64,000 nt of DNA from Oscillospiraceae bacterium (GTDB lineage Bacteria; Bacillota; Clostridia; Oscillospirales; Acutalibacteraceae). Where the stretch lies: positions 124,001 to 188,000 of the forward strand of contig SVPI01000001.1 in assembly GCA_015065935.1 (NCBI GenBank), in the 5' to 3' direction. Positions 34,924 through 44,367 of the stretch are shown here, piece after piece. The notes beneath the pieces were generated by a model. It was not told where the DNA came from and ran no database searches. It saw only the letters and a list, made by a program, of their open reading frames with translations. Both the position numbers and the translations under genes were made by a program. The first letter of the stretch is position 1. Every line of letters begins with the position of its first letter.

Positions 34924-36081
34924 ATGTACGATTTTAAAGAAACACTTGCAAAATTTGAAGCAATTTTAAAGCAACAGGCCGACCGCGTTGAGCGCCTTAA
35001 AAACGAGGGAGATTTTGTAGATTATACAAAACTCCAAAAAATCGTTATCGGCGTTGTTGGCGGCGATGGCATTGGCCCTATGATAACAGGTCACGCACAA
35101 AAAGTTTTAGAAGTTTTGCTTGCCGACGATATTAAGGCCGGTAAGGTTGAAATTCGCACAATTGAGGGCTTAACCATTGAAAACCGTGTTGCTAAAAATA
35201 AACCTATTCCCGATGATGTTTTGGCAGAGCTTAAAAAATGCGATGTTATTTTAAAGGGCCCCACAACCACACCCCAAAAGGGCGACCCCTGGCCCAACAT
35301 TGAAAGTGCAAACGTTGCAATGAGAAAGGAACTTGACCTTTTTGCCAACGTTCGCCCCGTTAAAATCCCCGAACAGGGCATTGACTGGACCTTCTTCCGT
35401 GAGAACACCGAGGGTGAATATGCTCTCGGAAGCCAGGGCGTAAATGTTACCGAGGATATGGCCTTTGATTTTAAGGTTATTACCTCTCAGGGAACCGATA
35501 GAATTGCCCGCGCCGCCTTTGATTTTGCCCGCAAAAACGGTAAAACAAGGGTTACAGCCGTTACAAAGGCTAATGTTATTAAAACTACTGACGGTAAATT
35601 CTTGGAGTGCTGTAGAAAAGTTGCCGCAGAATATCCCGAAATCACCTTTGATGAGTGGTACATTGATATTATGACCGCAAAGCTGGTTGATGAAAAGCGT
35701 CGCAGAGATTTCCAGGTTATTGTGCTTCCCAACCTTTATGGTGATATCATCACCGATGAAGCCGCCGAGCTTCAGGGTGGCGTTGGCACCGCAGGCAGTT
35801 CAAACCTTGGTAAGAAATACTGTATGTTTGAAGCTATCCACGGCTCCGCACCTCGTATGGTTAAAGAGGGCAGGGCAATTTATGCCGACCCCTCCAGCGT
35901 TATCCGAGCAGCCGCAATGCTCCTTGCTCACATTGGCTATGCCGAGAAGGCCGAAAAGCTTTCTACCGCACTTGAAATTTGCGGTCAGACCGAGAAAAAG
36001 CTTGTTATGACCGGCAGAAGCGATGGCGCAACAGGCGAGGAGTTTGCAAACTATATTCTTGAAACAATTGAGAGATTATAA
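34924..36081 (+). CDS. Isocitrate dehydrogenase (isocitrate/isopropylmalate dehydrogenase family)
   Basis: 385 residues. VVGGDGIGPMI marks the nucleotide region, FRENTEGEYALGSQG the substrate loop with catalytic Arg/Tyr residues, NLYGDIITDEAAELQGGVG the metal Asp region, and FEAIHGSAPRM the cofactor loop. An N-terminal helix of about 35 residues precedes the core. It oxidises isocitrate to 2-oxoglutarate; the length suggests the NAD-type family but cofactor choice is not certain. It lies between aconitase and the GntR gene, 2 bp from the latter. Confidence 0.9.
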   Translation: MYDFKETLAKFEAILKQQADRVERLKNEGDFVDYTKLQKIVIGVVGGDGIGPMITGHAQKVLEVLLADDIKAGKVEIRTIEGLTIENRVAKNKPIPDDVLAELKKCDVILKGPTTTPQKGDPWPNIESANVAMRKELDLFANVRPVKIPEQGIDWTFFRENTEGEYALGSQGVNVTEDMAFDFKVITSQGTDRIARAAFDFARKNGKTRVTAVTKANVIKTTDGKFLECCRKVAAEYPEITFDEWYIDIMTAKLVDEKRRRDFQVIVLPNLYGDIITDEAAELQGGVGTAGSSNLGKKYCMFEAIHGSAPRMVKEGRAIYADPSSVIRAAAMLLAHIGYAEKAEKLSTALEICGQTEKKLVMTGRSDGATGEEFANYILETIERL

Positions 36082-36083
36082 TT

Positions 36084-36725
36084 ATGGTTAGCGAAAGTGT
36101 TAATCTGACAAACAGGGTTTATGACTATCTCAAAGAGCAAATTCTTTCGGGTAATTATGAAAACGGAAGCTCTATAACCGAAAACAGTGTGGGAAAAGAG
36201 CTGAATGTCAGCCGAACACCCGTTAGAGAAGCTTTAAGGCAGTTGGAACTGGGCGGCCTTGTTAAAATTGTTCCGAACAAGGGCGCCGTTGTTCAAAACA
36301 TTTCCATTGATGATATTAAAAATATCTATGAAATTAGGTCATTAATTGAAGGTGTTGCGGCGGCTCACGCTGCCAAAAACGCCAGCGATGATGAACTTGC
36401 CCGGCTTAAAGAAATTGTTGAATTGGCGGAATTTTATTTCAGCCGCGGTGATTATAAAAAGCTTCGCGATTTAGACGGAAAGTTTCATCAGTGCCTATAT
36501 GAAATTTGCCATAACCGAATTCTTAAACATATTTTAGATGAGCTTCACGATTACGGAGTTCGTTATAGGGAAAAATCTATGCAAAGCGGGGGTAGGGTTG
36601 AAAAAACCATATCCGAGCATAAAGATATTATGAACGCCGTTTTGAAGCGTGATGCAAAAAATGCAGAACAGCTTTCGGTTTTGCACGTTAACAATGCCCT
36701 TAAAAACATTCTTGAACAGGAATAA
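36084..36725 (+). CDS. GntR family regulator, FCD (FadR-type) subfamily
   Basis: 213 residues. A winged helix-turn-helix (about 10-70) with NVSRTPVREALRQLELGGLV is the GntR signature. The C-terminal FCD domain has the metal and ligand positions in DLDGKFHQCLYEICHNR and EHKDIMNAV. It is the last gene of the acn-icd operon with only a 2-bp gap, so it probably controls it, with citrate, isocitrate or another acid as ligand (inference). The perfect palindrome on the operon promoter is its likely site. Confidence 0.93.
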   Translation: MVSESVNLTNRVYDYLKEQILSGNYENGSSITENSVGKELNVSRTPVREALRQLELGGLVKIVPNKGAVVQNISIDDIKNIYEIRSLIEGVAAAHAAKNASDDELARLKEIVELAEFYFSRGDYKKLRDLDGKFHQCLYEICHNRILKHILDELHDYGVRYREKSMQSGGRVEKTISEHKDIMNAVLKRDAKNAEQLSVLHVNNALKNILEQE

Positions 36726-36729
36726 AAGA

Positions 36730-36769
36730 AAAGCACTCTTCTTTTTGAAGAGTGCTTTAAATTTTTTAT
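36730..36769. terminator. Bidirectional terminator between gntR and ppa
   Basis: AAAGCACTCTTC pairs with GAAGAGTGCTTT around TTTTT and is followed by AAATTTTTTATTT. Confidence 0.9.
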
Positions 36770-37299
36770 TTGCAGAAATTATCAATATAACTGTCAATAG
36801 CGGCCTTAATAACTTCAATGGCATCATCTCTGCCGCAAACCTCTTTAACCGCTGTGTCCTTATTTTCAAGGTTTTTATAAACGGTAAAGAAATGGCGCAT
36901 TTCATCAAAAACGTGAGCAGGGAGCTGGTCAATGCTTGTGTAATGATTATAGGTGGGGTCGCTAAAGGGAATTGCTATAATCTTTTCATCGTTTCTTCCG
37001 TTGTCCATCATTGAAATCATACCAATAGGATAAGCGCGCACTAGGGTCATAGGCTCAATGGACTGGGAACATAAAAGCAGAACATCAAGAGGGTCTTGGT
37101 CATCGCCAAAGGTGCGGGGAATAAAACCATAGTTTGCGGGGTAGTGGGTGGAAGTATAAAGAATGCGGTCAAGACTTAAAAGGCCGGTTTCCTTATCAAG
37201 CTCATATTTTTTCTTGCTTCCCTTGGGAATTTCAATAACACACATAAAATCCTCAGGGTTAATTCTTTTAGGTGATATATCGTGCCAAATGTTAGACAT
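36766..37299 (-). CDS. ppa: Inorganic pyrophosphatase, family I
   Basis: 177 residues. EIPKGSKKKYELDKETG, YPANYGFIPRTFGDDQDPLDVLLL with the metal-binding aspartates, and the basic and Asp residues downstream are diagnostic of soluble family I enzymes. It splits pyrophosphate and so drives biosynthesis. The start follows AGGAGGCAAGAAT. It has its own promoter and is convergent with gntR. Confidence 0.95.
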   Translation of the reverse strand: MSNIWHDISPKRINPEDFMCVIEIPKGSKKKYELDKETGLLSLDRILYTSTHYPANYGFIPRTFGDDQDPLDVLLLCSQSIEPMTLVRAYPIGMISMMDNGRNDEKIIAIPFSDPTYNHYTSIDQLPAHVFDEMRHFFTVYKNLENKDTAVKEVCGRDDAIEVIKAAIDSYIDNFCK

Positions 37300-37324
37300 A
37301 TTCTTGCCTCCTATTCTTTATTAA

Positions 37325-37353
37325 ATGATACACCTATTTTTTGCATTTTACAA
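37325..37353 (-). promoter_or_regulatory. Promoter of ppa
   Basis: On the minus strand TTGTAA (37353-37348), 17 bp and TATCAT (37330-37325), 26 bp before the ATG. Confidence 0.65.
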
Positions 37354-37373
37354 GGGGAAAAGTAAATTTTTCA

Positions 37374-37401
37374 TTGACAAAAGCGAAGATTTGTTTAATA
37401 C
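37374..37401 (+). promoter_or_regulatory. Probable promoter of the phosphatase gene
   Basis: A perfect TTGACA at 37374-37379 has only poor -10 candidates at 16-18 bp (TAATAC or AATACT). It is 33 bp before the start codon. Confidence 0.4.
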
Positions 37402-37433
37402 TAATTAAGAAATTCCAATTTTGAGAGGTTTTT

Positions 37434-37895
37434 ATGGTTAAAATGCTTTTTGTTTGCCACGGCAATATTTGTAGAAGCCCTATGGCAGAGTTTGTTATGA
37501 AGGATTTAGTTCGGAGAAAAGGAGAGGAAAATGAGTTTTTTATTGCCTCTGCCGCAACTTCACGTGAGGAGCTTGGAAACGGCGTTTATCCGCCTGTAAA
37601 GCGAATTTTAGCCGCAATGGAAATCGATTGTTCGGGTAAAAGAGCGCGGCAGGTGACCAAAGCGGATTATGCCGAATTTGATTATATTGTTTGTATGGAT
37701 AGAAACAATATGCGAAACATTAAATACATAATCGAAAGCGACCCCGAAAATAAAATATTTATGCTTTTATCCTTAACCGAAACCCCTCGCGATGTTGCCG
37801 ACCCTTGGTACACAGGGGATTTTGAGGCAACAAAACGAGATGTAATAATCGGTTGCGAAAGGCTTTATGAGCATATAAAAAAGCAGTCTCATTAG
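37434..37895 (+). CDS. Low-molecular-weight protein tyrosine phosphatase
   Basis: 153 residues. The P-loop VCHGNICRSPM has the nucleophile Cys8 and Arg14, and the general acid Asp123 lies in DPWY. The family acts on phosphotyrosine or phosphoarginine in proteins. The start follows TTTGAGAGGTTTTT. It is a single gene between ppa and ruvC with its own terminator, whose stem includes the stop codon. Confidence 0.92.
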   Translation: MVKMLFVCHGNICRSPMAEFVMKDLVRRKGEENEFFIASAATSREELGNGVYPPVKRILAAMEIDCSGKRARQVTKADYAEFDYIVCMDRNNMRNIKYIIESDPENKIFMLLSLTETPRDVADPWYTGDFEATKRDVIIGCERLYEHIKKQSH

Positions 37896-37911
37896 AGGGA
37901 CTGCTTTTTAT
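37877..37911 (+). terminator. Terminator after the phosphatase gene
   Basis: AAAAAGCAGTC pairs with GACTGCTTTTT; the stop codon sits in the loop. Confidence 0.8.
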
Positions 37912-37943
37912 AGTTATTAAAGACAATTTTTCTATTAAAAATG

Positions 37944-37972
37944 TTGCTCTTATATAAAAATTATGATATAAT
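37944..37972 (+). promoter_or_regulatory. Promoter of the ruvCAB operon
   Basis: TTGCTC (37944-37949), 17 bp and TATAAT (37967-37972), with a TGn extension before the -10. It is 43 bp before ruvC. No LexA-type box was recognised. Confidence 0.75.
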
Positions 37973-38014
37973 ATATAAGTATTTTTATGTCTACTGAAAA
38001 AGGCGGTGTTTTGT

Positions 38015-38524
38015 TTGAGAATTGTTGGCATTGACCCCGGTTATGCTATCGTTGGTTGGGGAGTTATTGAATATGATTTAAACCGCTTTAAAACCCTTAA
38101 ATACGGTGCCATAACAACACCTGCCCACACCGATTTTGACAAACGCCTTGAAAGCATTTATAACGATGCTTTTACCCTTTTTAAGAAGGCAAAGCCCGAT
38201 GCCCTGGCTATTGAAAAACTGTTTTTTAACACCAATGCCACAACAGCTATTGATGTGGCGCAAGCAAGGGGAGTTATAGTTCTTGCCGCCAAACAAAACG
38301 GAGTACCTGTTTTCGAATACACACCGCTTCAGGTCAAACAAGCCGTTACAGGCTACGGCAGGGCGGAAAAGCGGCAGGTAATGGAGCTTACAAAGCAGTT
38401 TTTAGGACTAAGTGAGGTTCCAAAGCCTGATGATACAGCCGATGCGCTGGCTCTCGCTATCTGCCACGCTTACAGTGCATCAACAACCTATGCAAAACTT
38501 GTTAGGGAGGCAAAGAAAAAATGA
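38015..38524 (+). CDS. ruvC: Holliday junction resolvase RuvC
   Basis: 169 residues from a TTG at 38015, chosen because AGGCGGTG lies at the right distance and the protein then begins MRIVGIDPG, as RuvC does. Catalytic acids are Asp7, Glu67 in LAIEKLFF, and the Asp pair near 139-143 (KPDDTADALALA). It cuts Holliday junctions during recombination repair. It overlaps ruvA by 4 bp, and ruvB follows. Confidence 0.96.
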   Translation: MRIVGIDPGYAIVGWGVIEYDLNRFKTLKYGAITTPAHTDFDKRLESIYNDAFTLFKKAKPDALAIEKLFFNTNATTAIDVAQARGVIVLAAKQNGVPVFEYTPLQVKQAVTGYGRAEKRQVMELTKQFLGLSEVPKPDDTADALALAICHAYSASTTYAKLVREAKKK

Positions 38525-39120
38525 TTGCATCTTTAAACGGAAAACTTGTTTACACCGATTCTTCCTCTGCCGTTATTGAATGCGGCGGCGTAGGATTTAG
38601 GTGCCTTGTAACAAATAACACATTATCAAAGCTTCCTCCTATAGGACAAGATGTATTTCTGACAACCTTTATGGCTGTTAAGGAGGATTCCATAACCCTT
38701 TTCGGATTTTTAACAACCCAGGAGCTTGAAATGTTCAAAAATCTGACCTCGGTCAGCGGAATTGGTCCCAAAACCGCCCTTGCTATTCTTTCAGAGTTTA
38801 CTCCCGATAGAATTACGCTGCTTATTATCAGCGGTGATGCTAAGGGACTCTCTACCGTTTCTGGTCTTGGACCGAAAAGTGCTCAAAGAATTATTCTTGA
38901 ACTCAAGGATAAATTTGGCAAGAGTACCGACCTTAGAGGGGCTACTCTTTCAGTACCCACACAGGGTGGGGAATTAAGCTCGGTTAAAGAGGCGGTTGCC
39001 GCCCTTGTTTCCCTTGGCTTTTCGAGCAGCGAGGCTTTTTCAGCCGTAAGCACGCTTGATGCAAGCTTAGACACACAGCAGCTTATAAAGCTGGCATTAA
39101 AACAACTTTCAAAAAGGTAG
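38521..39120 (+). CDS. ruvA: Holliday junction helicase subunit RuvA
   Basis: 199 residues in the three-domain layout. An N-terminal OB fold (ASLNGKLVY..., about 1-62) precedes helix-hairpin-helix motifs with LTSVSGIGPKTALAIL (about 76-91) and VSGLGPKSAQRIILELKDK; a C-terminal domain (about 150-199) binds RuvB. It holds the junction for branch migration. The start overlaps ruvC (ATGA). Confidence 0.96.
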   Translation: MIASLNGKLVYTDSSSAVIECGGVGFRCLVTNNTLSKLPPIGQDVFLTTFMAVKEDSITLFGFLTTQELEMFKNLTSVSGIGPKTALAILSEFTPDRITLLIISGDAKGLSTVSGLGPKSAQRIILELKDKFGKSTDLRGATLSVPTQGGELSSVKEAVAALVSLGFSSSEAFSAVSTLDASLDTQQLIKLALKQLSKR

Positions 39121-39130
39121 GTGACCATAA

Positions 39131-40192
39131 ATGCTGGATGATTTCGATTTTGAAAACCGCGTTGTATCCCCTGAATTTTCAGGCGCTGATGATGACAGTG
39201 AAATAACACTGCGCCCCAAAACACTGGATGAGTACATCGGTCAAAGCAAGGCAAAAGAAAATCTTAATATTTATATTAAGGCTGCTAAAATGCGAAACGA
39301 AAGTCTTGACCACGTTCTGCTTTATGGCCCTCCGGGACTTGGTAAAACCACCCTTTCAGGCATTATTGCAAAGGAGATGGGTGTTAACTTCCGCGTTACA
39401 TCAGGACCCGCTATTGAAAAGCAGGGTGACCTTGTTGCTATTCTTACAAACCTAAACGAGGGCGATGTTCTTTTCATTGATGAAATCCACCGCCTGCCAA
39501 GAAATGTTGAGGAAATTCTTTACCCTGCAATGGAGGATTTTTCCCTTGATATCATAATCGGCAAGGGTCCGTCGGCAAGGTCAATTCGCCTTGATGTGCC
39601 TCACTTTACACTTGTTGGTGCAACAACCCGCTCGGGCCAGCTTTCGGCACCTTTGCGTGACCGTTTCGGCGTGCTTTTGCGCCTTGACCTTTACACCCCC
39701 GAGGAGTTGGCTGAAATTATAAAGCGTTCGGCGAGAATTTTAGAAATCCCTATTGATGATGAGGGTGCTTTAGAAATTGCTTCACGCTCTCGCGGAACTC
39801 CGAGAATTGCAAACCGCCTTTTAAAGCGTGTTCGTGATATTGCGCAAATTCAGTTTGATGGCGCTATCACCGAGGAGGTTTCAAGAACAGCGCTTGCAAG
39901 ATTTGAAATTGATGAACTGGGTCTTGATGATTTTGACCGCCGTATGCTTACAACAATTATCAATGTCTATGGCGGTGGCCCCGTTGGTCTTGACACCCTT
40001 GCAGCCGCAATAGGGGAGGAAAGCATAACGCTTGAAGATGTTTACGAGCCCTACCTTATGCAAATCGGCTTTTTAACAAGAACACCACGCGGCCGTTGTG
40101 CAACAAGCCTTGCTTATGCACATCTTGGCATTCCATTCAGCGAAAACACCGCAAGCAAAGAAAAGGATACAAGAATTCAATGCGATTTGTAA
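39131..40192 (+). CDS. ruvB: Holliday junction branch-migration ATPase RuvB
   Basis: 353 residues. Walker [10 protein letters not shown] (66-74), Walker [11 protein letters not shown], the sensor GATTRSG and the wing segment RTPRGR are all present. It is the motor that drives RuvAB branch migration. The start follows AAAGGTAGGTGACCATAA. The 3-prime end overlaps the methyltransferase start by 13 bp. Confidence 0.97.
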   Translation: MLDDFDFENRVVSPEFSGADDDSEITLRPKTLDEYIGQSKAKENLNIYIKAAKMRNESLDHVLLYGPPGLGKTTLSGIIAKEMGVNFRVTSGPAIEKQGDLVAILTNLNEGDVLFIDEIHRLPRNVEEILYPAMEDFSLDIIIGKGPSARSIRLDVPHFTLVGATTRSGQLSAPLRDRFGVLLRLDLYTPEELAEIIKRSARILEIPIDDEGALEIASRSRGTPRIANRLLKRVRDIAQIQFDGAITEEVSRTALARFEIDELGLDDFDRRMLTTIINVYGGGPVGLDTLAAAIGEESITLEDVYEPYLMQIGFLTRTPRGRCATSLAYAHLGIPFSENTASKEKDTRIQCDL

Positions 40193-41043
40193 ATGATTTT
40201 TTTGATTACGAACTGCTGGATGCCGATTCCGGCGAGCGCCTTGAGCGCTGGGGAGATATTATACTTATCCGCCCCGACCCGCAGATAATCTGGAGCGGAG
40301 AGAAAAATGATAAGCGCTGGAACAACGCCCACGCTGTTTATCACAGAACAAACACCGGTGGGGGATACTGGGAGCCTTTAAAAAAGGTGCCCGATGTTTG
40401 GAGCATTAAATATCGAGATTTAACCTTTCGCCTAAAACCGATGGGCTTTAAGCACACAGGGCTTTTCCCCGAGCAGGCGGTTAACTGGGCAAAGGCGGAT
40501 GAGCTTATTAAAAACGCCAACCGCCCTATTAAGGTTTTAAATCTTTTCGCTTACACAGGCGGCGCAACTTTGGCCTGCCTTAATGCGGGAGCGGCTGTTA
40601 CCCATGTTGATGCCTCAAAGGGTATGGTGCAGTGGGCAAAGGAAAATGCCGCCGCATCAGGCCTTGCAGATAAAGAGGTCAGATGGCTTGTGGATGACTG
40701 CCTTAAGTTTGTAAAGCGTGAAATCCGCCGCGGCAACCATTATGATGCCATTATTATGGACCCGCCTTCTTACGGCAGGGGACCAAACGGCGAGGTTTGG
40801 AAGCTGGAACAGCAAATAGAGGAGCTTTTAACCGAAACAGGAAAGCTTTTAAGCGATAATCCGCTGTTTTTCTTCCTCAATTCTTACACAGGCGGTCTTT
40901 CGGCAACAATTTTAAACTATATGGTTAAAAATTGTGTTGCAAAAAATCTTGGCGGTAAGGTTTATACCGATGAAATCGGCCTTAAGGTTACCGCAAAGGA
41001 AATTGTGCTGCCCTGCGGAAACACTACCATTTGGGAAAGGTAA
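40180..41043 (+). CDS. Class I SAM-dependent methyltransferase (RlmK/RlmI-like)
   Basis: 287 residues from the ATG at 40180 ([14 protein letters not shown]), which has AAAAGGA upstream; a longer frame would run deep into ruvB. The SAM-binding motif is [14 protein letters not shown], followed by [16 protein letters not shown] and the catalytic-region box [18 protein letters not shown], as in rRNA cytosine-5 methyltransferases of the RlmI/RlmK group; the N-terminal PUA domain of RlmI is not seen. The target is probably rRNA but not certain. Confidence 0.85.
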   Translation: MRFVNDFFDYELLDADSGERLERWGDIILIRPDPQIIWSGEKNDKRWNNAHAVYHRTNTGGGYWEPLKKVPDVWSIKYRDLTFRLKPMGFKHTGLFPEQAVNWAKADELIKNANRPIKVLNLFAYTGGATLACLNAGAAVTHVDASKGMVQWAKENAAASGLADKEVRWLVDDCLKFVKREIRRGNHYDAIIMDPPSYGRGPNGEVWKLEQQIEELLTETGKLLSDNPLFFFLNSYTGGLSATILNYMVKNCVAKNLGGKVYTDEIGLKVTAKEIVLPCGNTTIWER

Positions 41044-41045
41044 TT

Positions 41046-41888
41046 ATGAAGGATAATATTATTTGCGTTAAGGGTGTGTCTTATGAATACACCGATGCCG
41101 ATAACAAAAAGCAGGTGCTTGAAAATTTCAATTTAGAAATTGAGCGCGGCAGTTTTACTGTTATTATCGGTCATAACGGTTCGGGAAAATCCACCCTTGC
41201 AAAGCTATTAAACGGTCTTTATAAACCGACTAAGGGTGATATAACGGTTGATGGTTTATCTACCCTTGATACAAAAAATGAGTTTGAAATCAGGCGCCGT
41301 GTGGGCCTTGTTTTTCAAAACCCGGATAATCAAATTGTGGCCTCAGTTGTTGAGGATGATGTTGCCTTTGGCCCCGAAAATTTAGGTGTTGAACCCGCCG
41401 AAATCAGAACAAGGGTTGATGAGGCACTAAAGTCTGTTGGTATGTATGACCATAGATTTGAGTCACCTCATCAGCTTTCAGGTGGACAAAAGCAAAGGGT
41501 TGCCATTGCGGGAATTATTGCAATGAGCCCCGAGTGTATTGTACTTGATGAGCCCACCGCTATGCTTGACCCAAAGGGCAGGCAGGAGGTTATGGAAACC
41601 CTTTTAAGGCTTAATAAAGAGCTTGGAATTACGGTTGTGCTTATAACCCACTTTATGGAGGAGGCCGAAAACGCAAACCGTGCCGTTGTTATGAACGATG
41701 GCGCCATTGTGCTGGATGATGAGCCTAAAAAGGTTTTCGGCGAAATTGTTTTTCTTAAAAAAATAGGCCTTGCCGTGCCGCAAACCAGCGAACTGCTTTA
41801 TCGCTTAAAGCAGGCAGGCTTAAATGTTAGCACCGATGGTATTTCGGTAGAGGAATGTGCGGCGCAAATTGCGGCGACACTCAAATAA
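41046..41888 (+). CDS. ecfA1: Energy-coupling factor transporter ATPase EcfA1
   Basis: 280 residues from the ATG at 41046. Walker A is GHNGSGKST (42-50), Q-loop FQNPDNQIVA, signature LSGGQKQRVA and Walker B CIVLDEPTAML. EcfA1 and EcfA2 drive vitamin and metal uptake together with EcfT and exchangeable substrate-binding S proteins. FQNPDNQ and the LSGGQKQ form identify the A1 type. The operon continues with ecfA2, ecfT and truA, a conserved Firmicute order; no S component is nearby. Confidence 0.95.
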   Translation: MKDNIICVKGVSYEYTDADNKKQVLENFNLEIERGSFTVIIGHNGSGKSTLAKLLNGLYKPTKGDITVDGLSTLDTKNEFEIRRRVGLVFQNPDNQIVASVVEDDVAFGPENLGVEPAEIRTRVDEALKSVGMYDHRFESPHQLSGGQKQRVAIAGIIAMSPECIVLDEPTAMLDPKGRQEVMETLLRLNKELGITVVLITHFMEEAENANRAVVMNDGAIVLDDEPKKVFGEIVFLKKIGLAVPQTSELLYRLKQAGLNVSTDGISVEECAAQIAATLK

Positions 41889-41925
41889 ATTTTCTAGTTT
41901 TTTTGAATGGGAGGAGGAAAATCAC

Positions 41926-42786
41926 TTGTCTATTTTAGAGGTCATGGATTTATCCTATTCTTATTCCGGTGGGCTTCCAAGCCCCACGGCAGCAATAAGT
42001 AATATTAATTTAAAAATTGAACAGGGCGAGATAATCGGAATTATAGGTCACACAGGCTCGGGAAAATCAACCCTTGTGCAGCATTTAAACGGACTTTTAA
42101 CCCCAACCTCAGGTAAGGTGCTTTTTGAAGGTCAAGATATTTGGGAAAAGGGTACTAAAATTAAAAAAATCCGTGAAAAGGTCGGCCTTGTTTTTCAGTA
42201 TCCCGAATATCAGCTTTTTGAGGAAACCGCAGCGCAGGATATCGCCTTTGGACCTAAGAATATGGGAATTACCGGTGATGAACTAACCGGGCGTGTTATG
42301 AGCGCCGCAAGGGCGGTTGGTTTAAGGGATGAGCTTTTAGATGCTTCTCCCTTTGATTTATCGGGCGGTGAAAAGCGCAGGGTTGCCATCGCAGGTGTGC
42401 TTGCTATGAACCCCAAGGTGCTGATTTTTGATGAGCCCACAGCAGGGCTTGACCCCATTGGCAGAGAAAATATTTTAAAAATTGTTAAGGACTGTCGCGA
42501 TAATAACGGCGCCACCGTTATTATGGTTTCTCACAGTATGGATGACATTGCCCTAATTGCCGATAGAATTCTTGTGATGAACAAGGGCAGCGTTTTTATG
42601 TTTGATACGGTGCACAATGTTTTCTCAAATTCCGAAAAGCTTATGGAAATTGGCCTTAATGTGCCTAACATAACAAAGGTTTTTGTGGAGCTTAAAAAGC
42701 AGGGAATCACTTTCCCTGATAGTGTTTATACAATGGATGATGCCGTAAAAGCAATCCTATCCTATGCGAATGGGAGGGAAAAATAA
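41926..42786 (+). CDS. ecfA2: Energy-coupling factor transporter ATPase EcfA2
   Basis: 286 residues from a TTG at 41926 with GGGAGGAGG 10 bp upstream; the protein then begins MSILEVMDLSYSY. Walker A is GHTGSGKST (about 40-48), the Q-loop FQYPEYQLFEET is A2-specific, the signature is LSGGEKRRVA and Walker B VLIFDEPTAGL. It pairs with EcfA1 to form the motor of the ECF importer. Its stop overlaps the ecfT start (TAATG). Confidence 0.95.
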   Translation: MSILEVMDLSYSYSGGLPSPTAAISNINLKIEQGEIIGIIGHTGSGKSTLVQHLNGLLTPTSGKVLFEGQDIWEKGTKIKKIREKVGLVFQYPEYQLFEETAAQDIAFGPKNMGITGDELTGRVMSAARAVGLRDELLDASPFDLSGGEKRRVAIAGVLAMNPKVLIFDEPTAGLDPIGRENILKIVKDCRDNNGATVIMVSHSMDDIALIADRILVMNKGSVFMFDTVHNVFSNSEKLMEIGLNVPNITKVFVELKKQGITFPDSVYTMDDAVKAILSYANGREK

Positions 42787-43595
42787 TGCTTGATAACATC
42801 ACCTTTGGTCAGTTTATTGACACGCATTCTGTTTTACACAGGCTTGACCCAAGAATAAAGATTATTCTTTTAATCGCCATAATTGTTTTCATTTTTCTTG
42901 CAGGCAACTTTATAAGCCTTGGTCTTATTGCTGTTTTTTGTATTGCATTGCTTATAAACTCTAAAATACCACTTAAAATGTACCTTAAAAATCTTAAGGT
43001 TATTTTACCCATTGTTATTTTCACGGCCATTATAAACACCTTTTATGTAAGCACCGGCACAGTTTTGCTTGATTGGTGGATTTTTAAAATTACTACCGAT
43101 GGCATTATGCGCGCTGTGTTTATGTCCTCAAGGGTTGTTTTGCTTATTTTAATCAGTTCGGCGCTTACCTACACAACAACGCCCAACGATTTAACCGATG
43201 CTATTGAGCGGCTTTTATCACCCCTTAAATTAATTGGTCTTGGCAACCTTGTTCATATGCTTGCAATGATGATAACCATTGCCCTTCGTTTCATTCCCAC
43301 ACTTTTAGAAGAAACGGGGAAGATTATGAACGCCCAAAAGGCGAGGGGAGCATCATTCACAGAGGGTAAGCTTACCGAGAAAATAAGGGCGCTTATTCCC
43401 ATTTTAGTGCCCCTTTTAATTTCATCAATCCGCCGTGCATACGAGCTTGCCGAGGCAATGGAGTGCCGTTGTTATAACGGTGGAGAGGGTAGAACCCGAA
43501 TGAAGCAGTTAAGGCTTCGCAAAAATGATTTTTGTGCAATTAGTATTTGTGTTTTGGTGTGCACAGCGACAATTATTTTAAATATTTTCTTTTAG
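42786..43595 (+). CDS. ecfT: Energy-coupling factor transmembrane protein EcfT
   Basis: 269 residues with about five to six membrane segments. The N-terminus has HRLDPRIKIILL, a family box, and the coupling helices carry the ARGASFT and AYELAEAMECRCY motifs that contact the ATPases. It joins EcfA1A2 to the substrate-binding S protein. It overlaps the ecfA2 stop and precedes truA by 9 bp. Confidence 0.95.
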   Translation: MLDNITFGQFIDTHSVLHRLDPRIKIILLIAIIVFIFLAGNFISLGLIAVFCIALLINSKIPLKMYLKNLKVILPIVIFTAIINTFYVSTGTVLLDWWIFKITTDGIMRAVFMSSRVVLLILISSALTYTTTPNDLTDAIERLLSPLKLIGLGNLVHMLAMMITIALRFIPTLLEETGKIMNAQKARGASFTEGKLTEKIRALIPILVPLLISSIRRAYELAEAMECRCYNGGEGRTRMKQLRLRKNDFCAISICVLVCTATIILNIFF

Positions 43596-43604
43596 AGGTA
43601 GCTT

Positions 43605-44336
43605 ATGAAAAGAGTGCTTCTTAAAATTTCATATGATGGCACTAATTATTGTGGCTGGCAGGTTCAGCCCAACGGCAAAGCTGTGCAAGAAACCCTGCAG
43701 GATGCCCTAGAGGAAATGCTTAAAGAGCGGGTAAACTTGACCGGTTGCAGCCGCACCGATGCAGGTGTTCACGCAAGGGAGTTTTACTGCCATTTTGACT
43801 GCAATGAAAGCATCCCCACAGCGGCTTTTGTGCCGGGGCTTAACCGCCTTTTGCCTGATGATATTGCGGTGCTGTCGGCTATTGATGTTGCACCCGATTT
43901 TCATGCCAGATACTCTGCAAAGGGTAAAAAATATGTTTATGTTATAGATAACGGCATAGTTGCCGACCCACTTCTTTCAAGATATGCGTTGCATATAAAA
44001 AACCCGCTAAGTATAGAAAAAATGAATACGCTTTGCAGTGCACTTGTGGGCACCCACGATTTTAAATCCTTTTCCTCCTCAAAAAGAACGGTTACCGATA
44101 CCGTTCGCACCATAAGTGAGTGTGGGGTTGAGAAAAAGGATAACCTCGTACTACTTTCGGTTACAGGAAACGGATTTCTTTATAATATGGTTAGAATTAT
44201 AGTTGGCACCGCACTGGATGCCTCAAACGGAAAGCTAAACGAAAAGGATATAGAAAGAATTTTTGAGCTCCCGCGGGAGGAAATTGGAATGACCGTTCCC
44301 GCAAAGGGACTGTTTTTAGAAAAGGTATTATACTAA
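43605..44336 (+). CDS. truA: tRNA pseudouridine(38-40) synthase TruA
   Basis: 243 residues. The catalytic box GCSRTDAGVHA contains the nucleophile Asp52. YVYVIDNG and FLYNMVRIIVGT are further family boxes. It isomerises uridines 38-40 in the anticodon arm of many tRNAs. The start follows TTTAGAGGTAGCTT. ecfT-truA adjacency is typical of Firmicutes. Confidence 0.97.
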   Translation: MKRVLLKISYDGTNYCGWQVQPNGKAVQETLQDALEEMLKERVNLTGCSRTDAGVHAREFYCHFDCNESIPTAAFVPGLNRLLPDDIAVLSAIDVAPDFHARYSAKGKKYVYVIDNGIVADPLLSRYALHIKNPLSIEKMNTLCSALVGTHDFKSFSSSKRTVTDTVRTISECGVEKKDNLVLLSVTGNGFLYNMVRIIVGTALDASNGKLNEKDIERIFELPREEIGMTVPAKGLFLEKVLY

Positions 44337-44367
44337 ATTAAAATTTTACTGACAGAAGGTGATAAAA

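Noticed and set aside
41046..43595. ecfA1-ecfA2-ecfT as a dedicated vitamin importer
   Set aside because: No S component gene is adjacent; the order with truA is the general group II ECF module.
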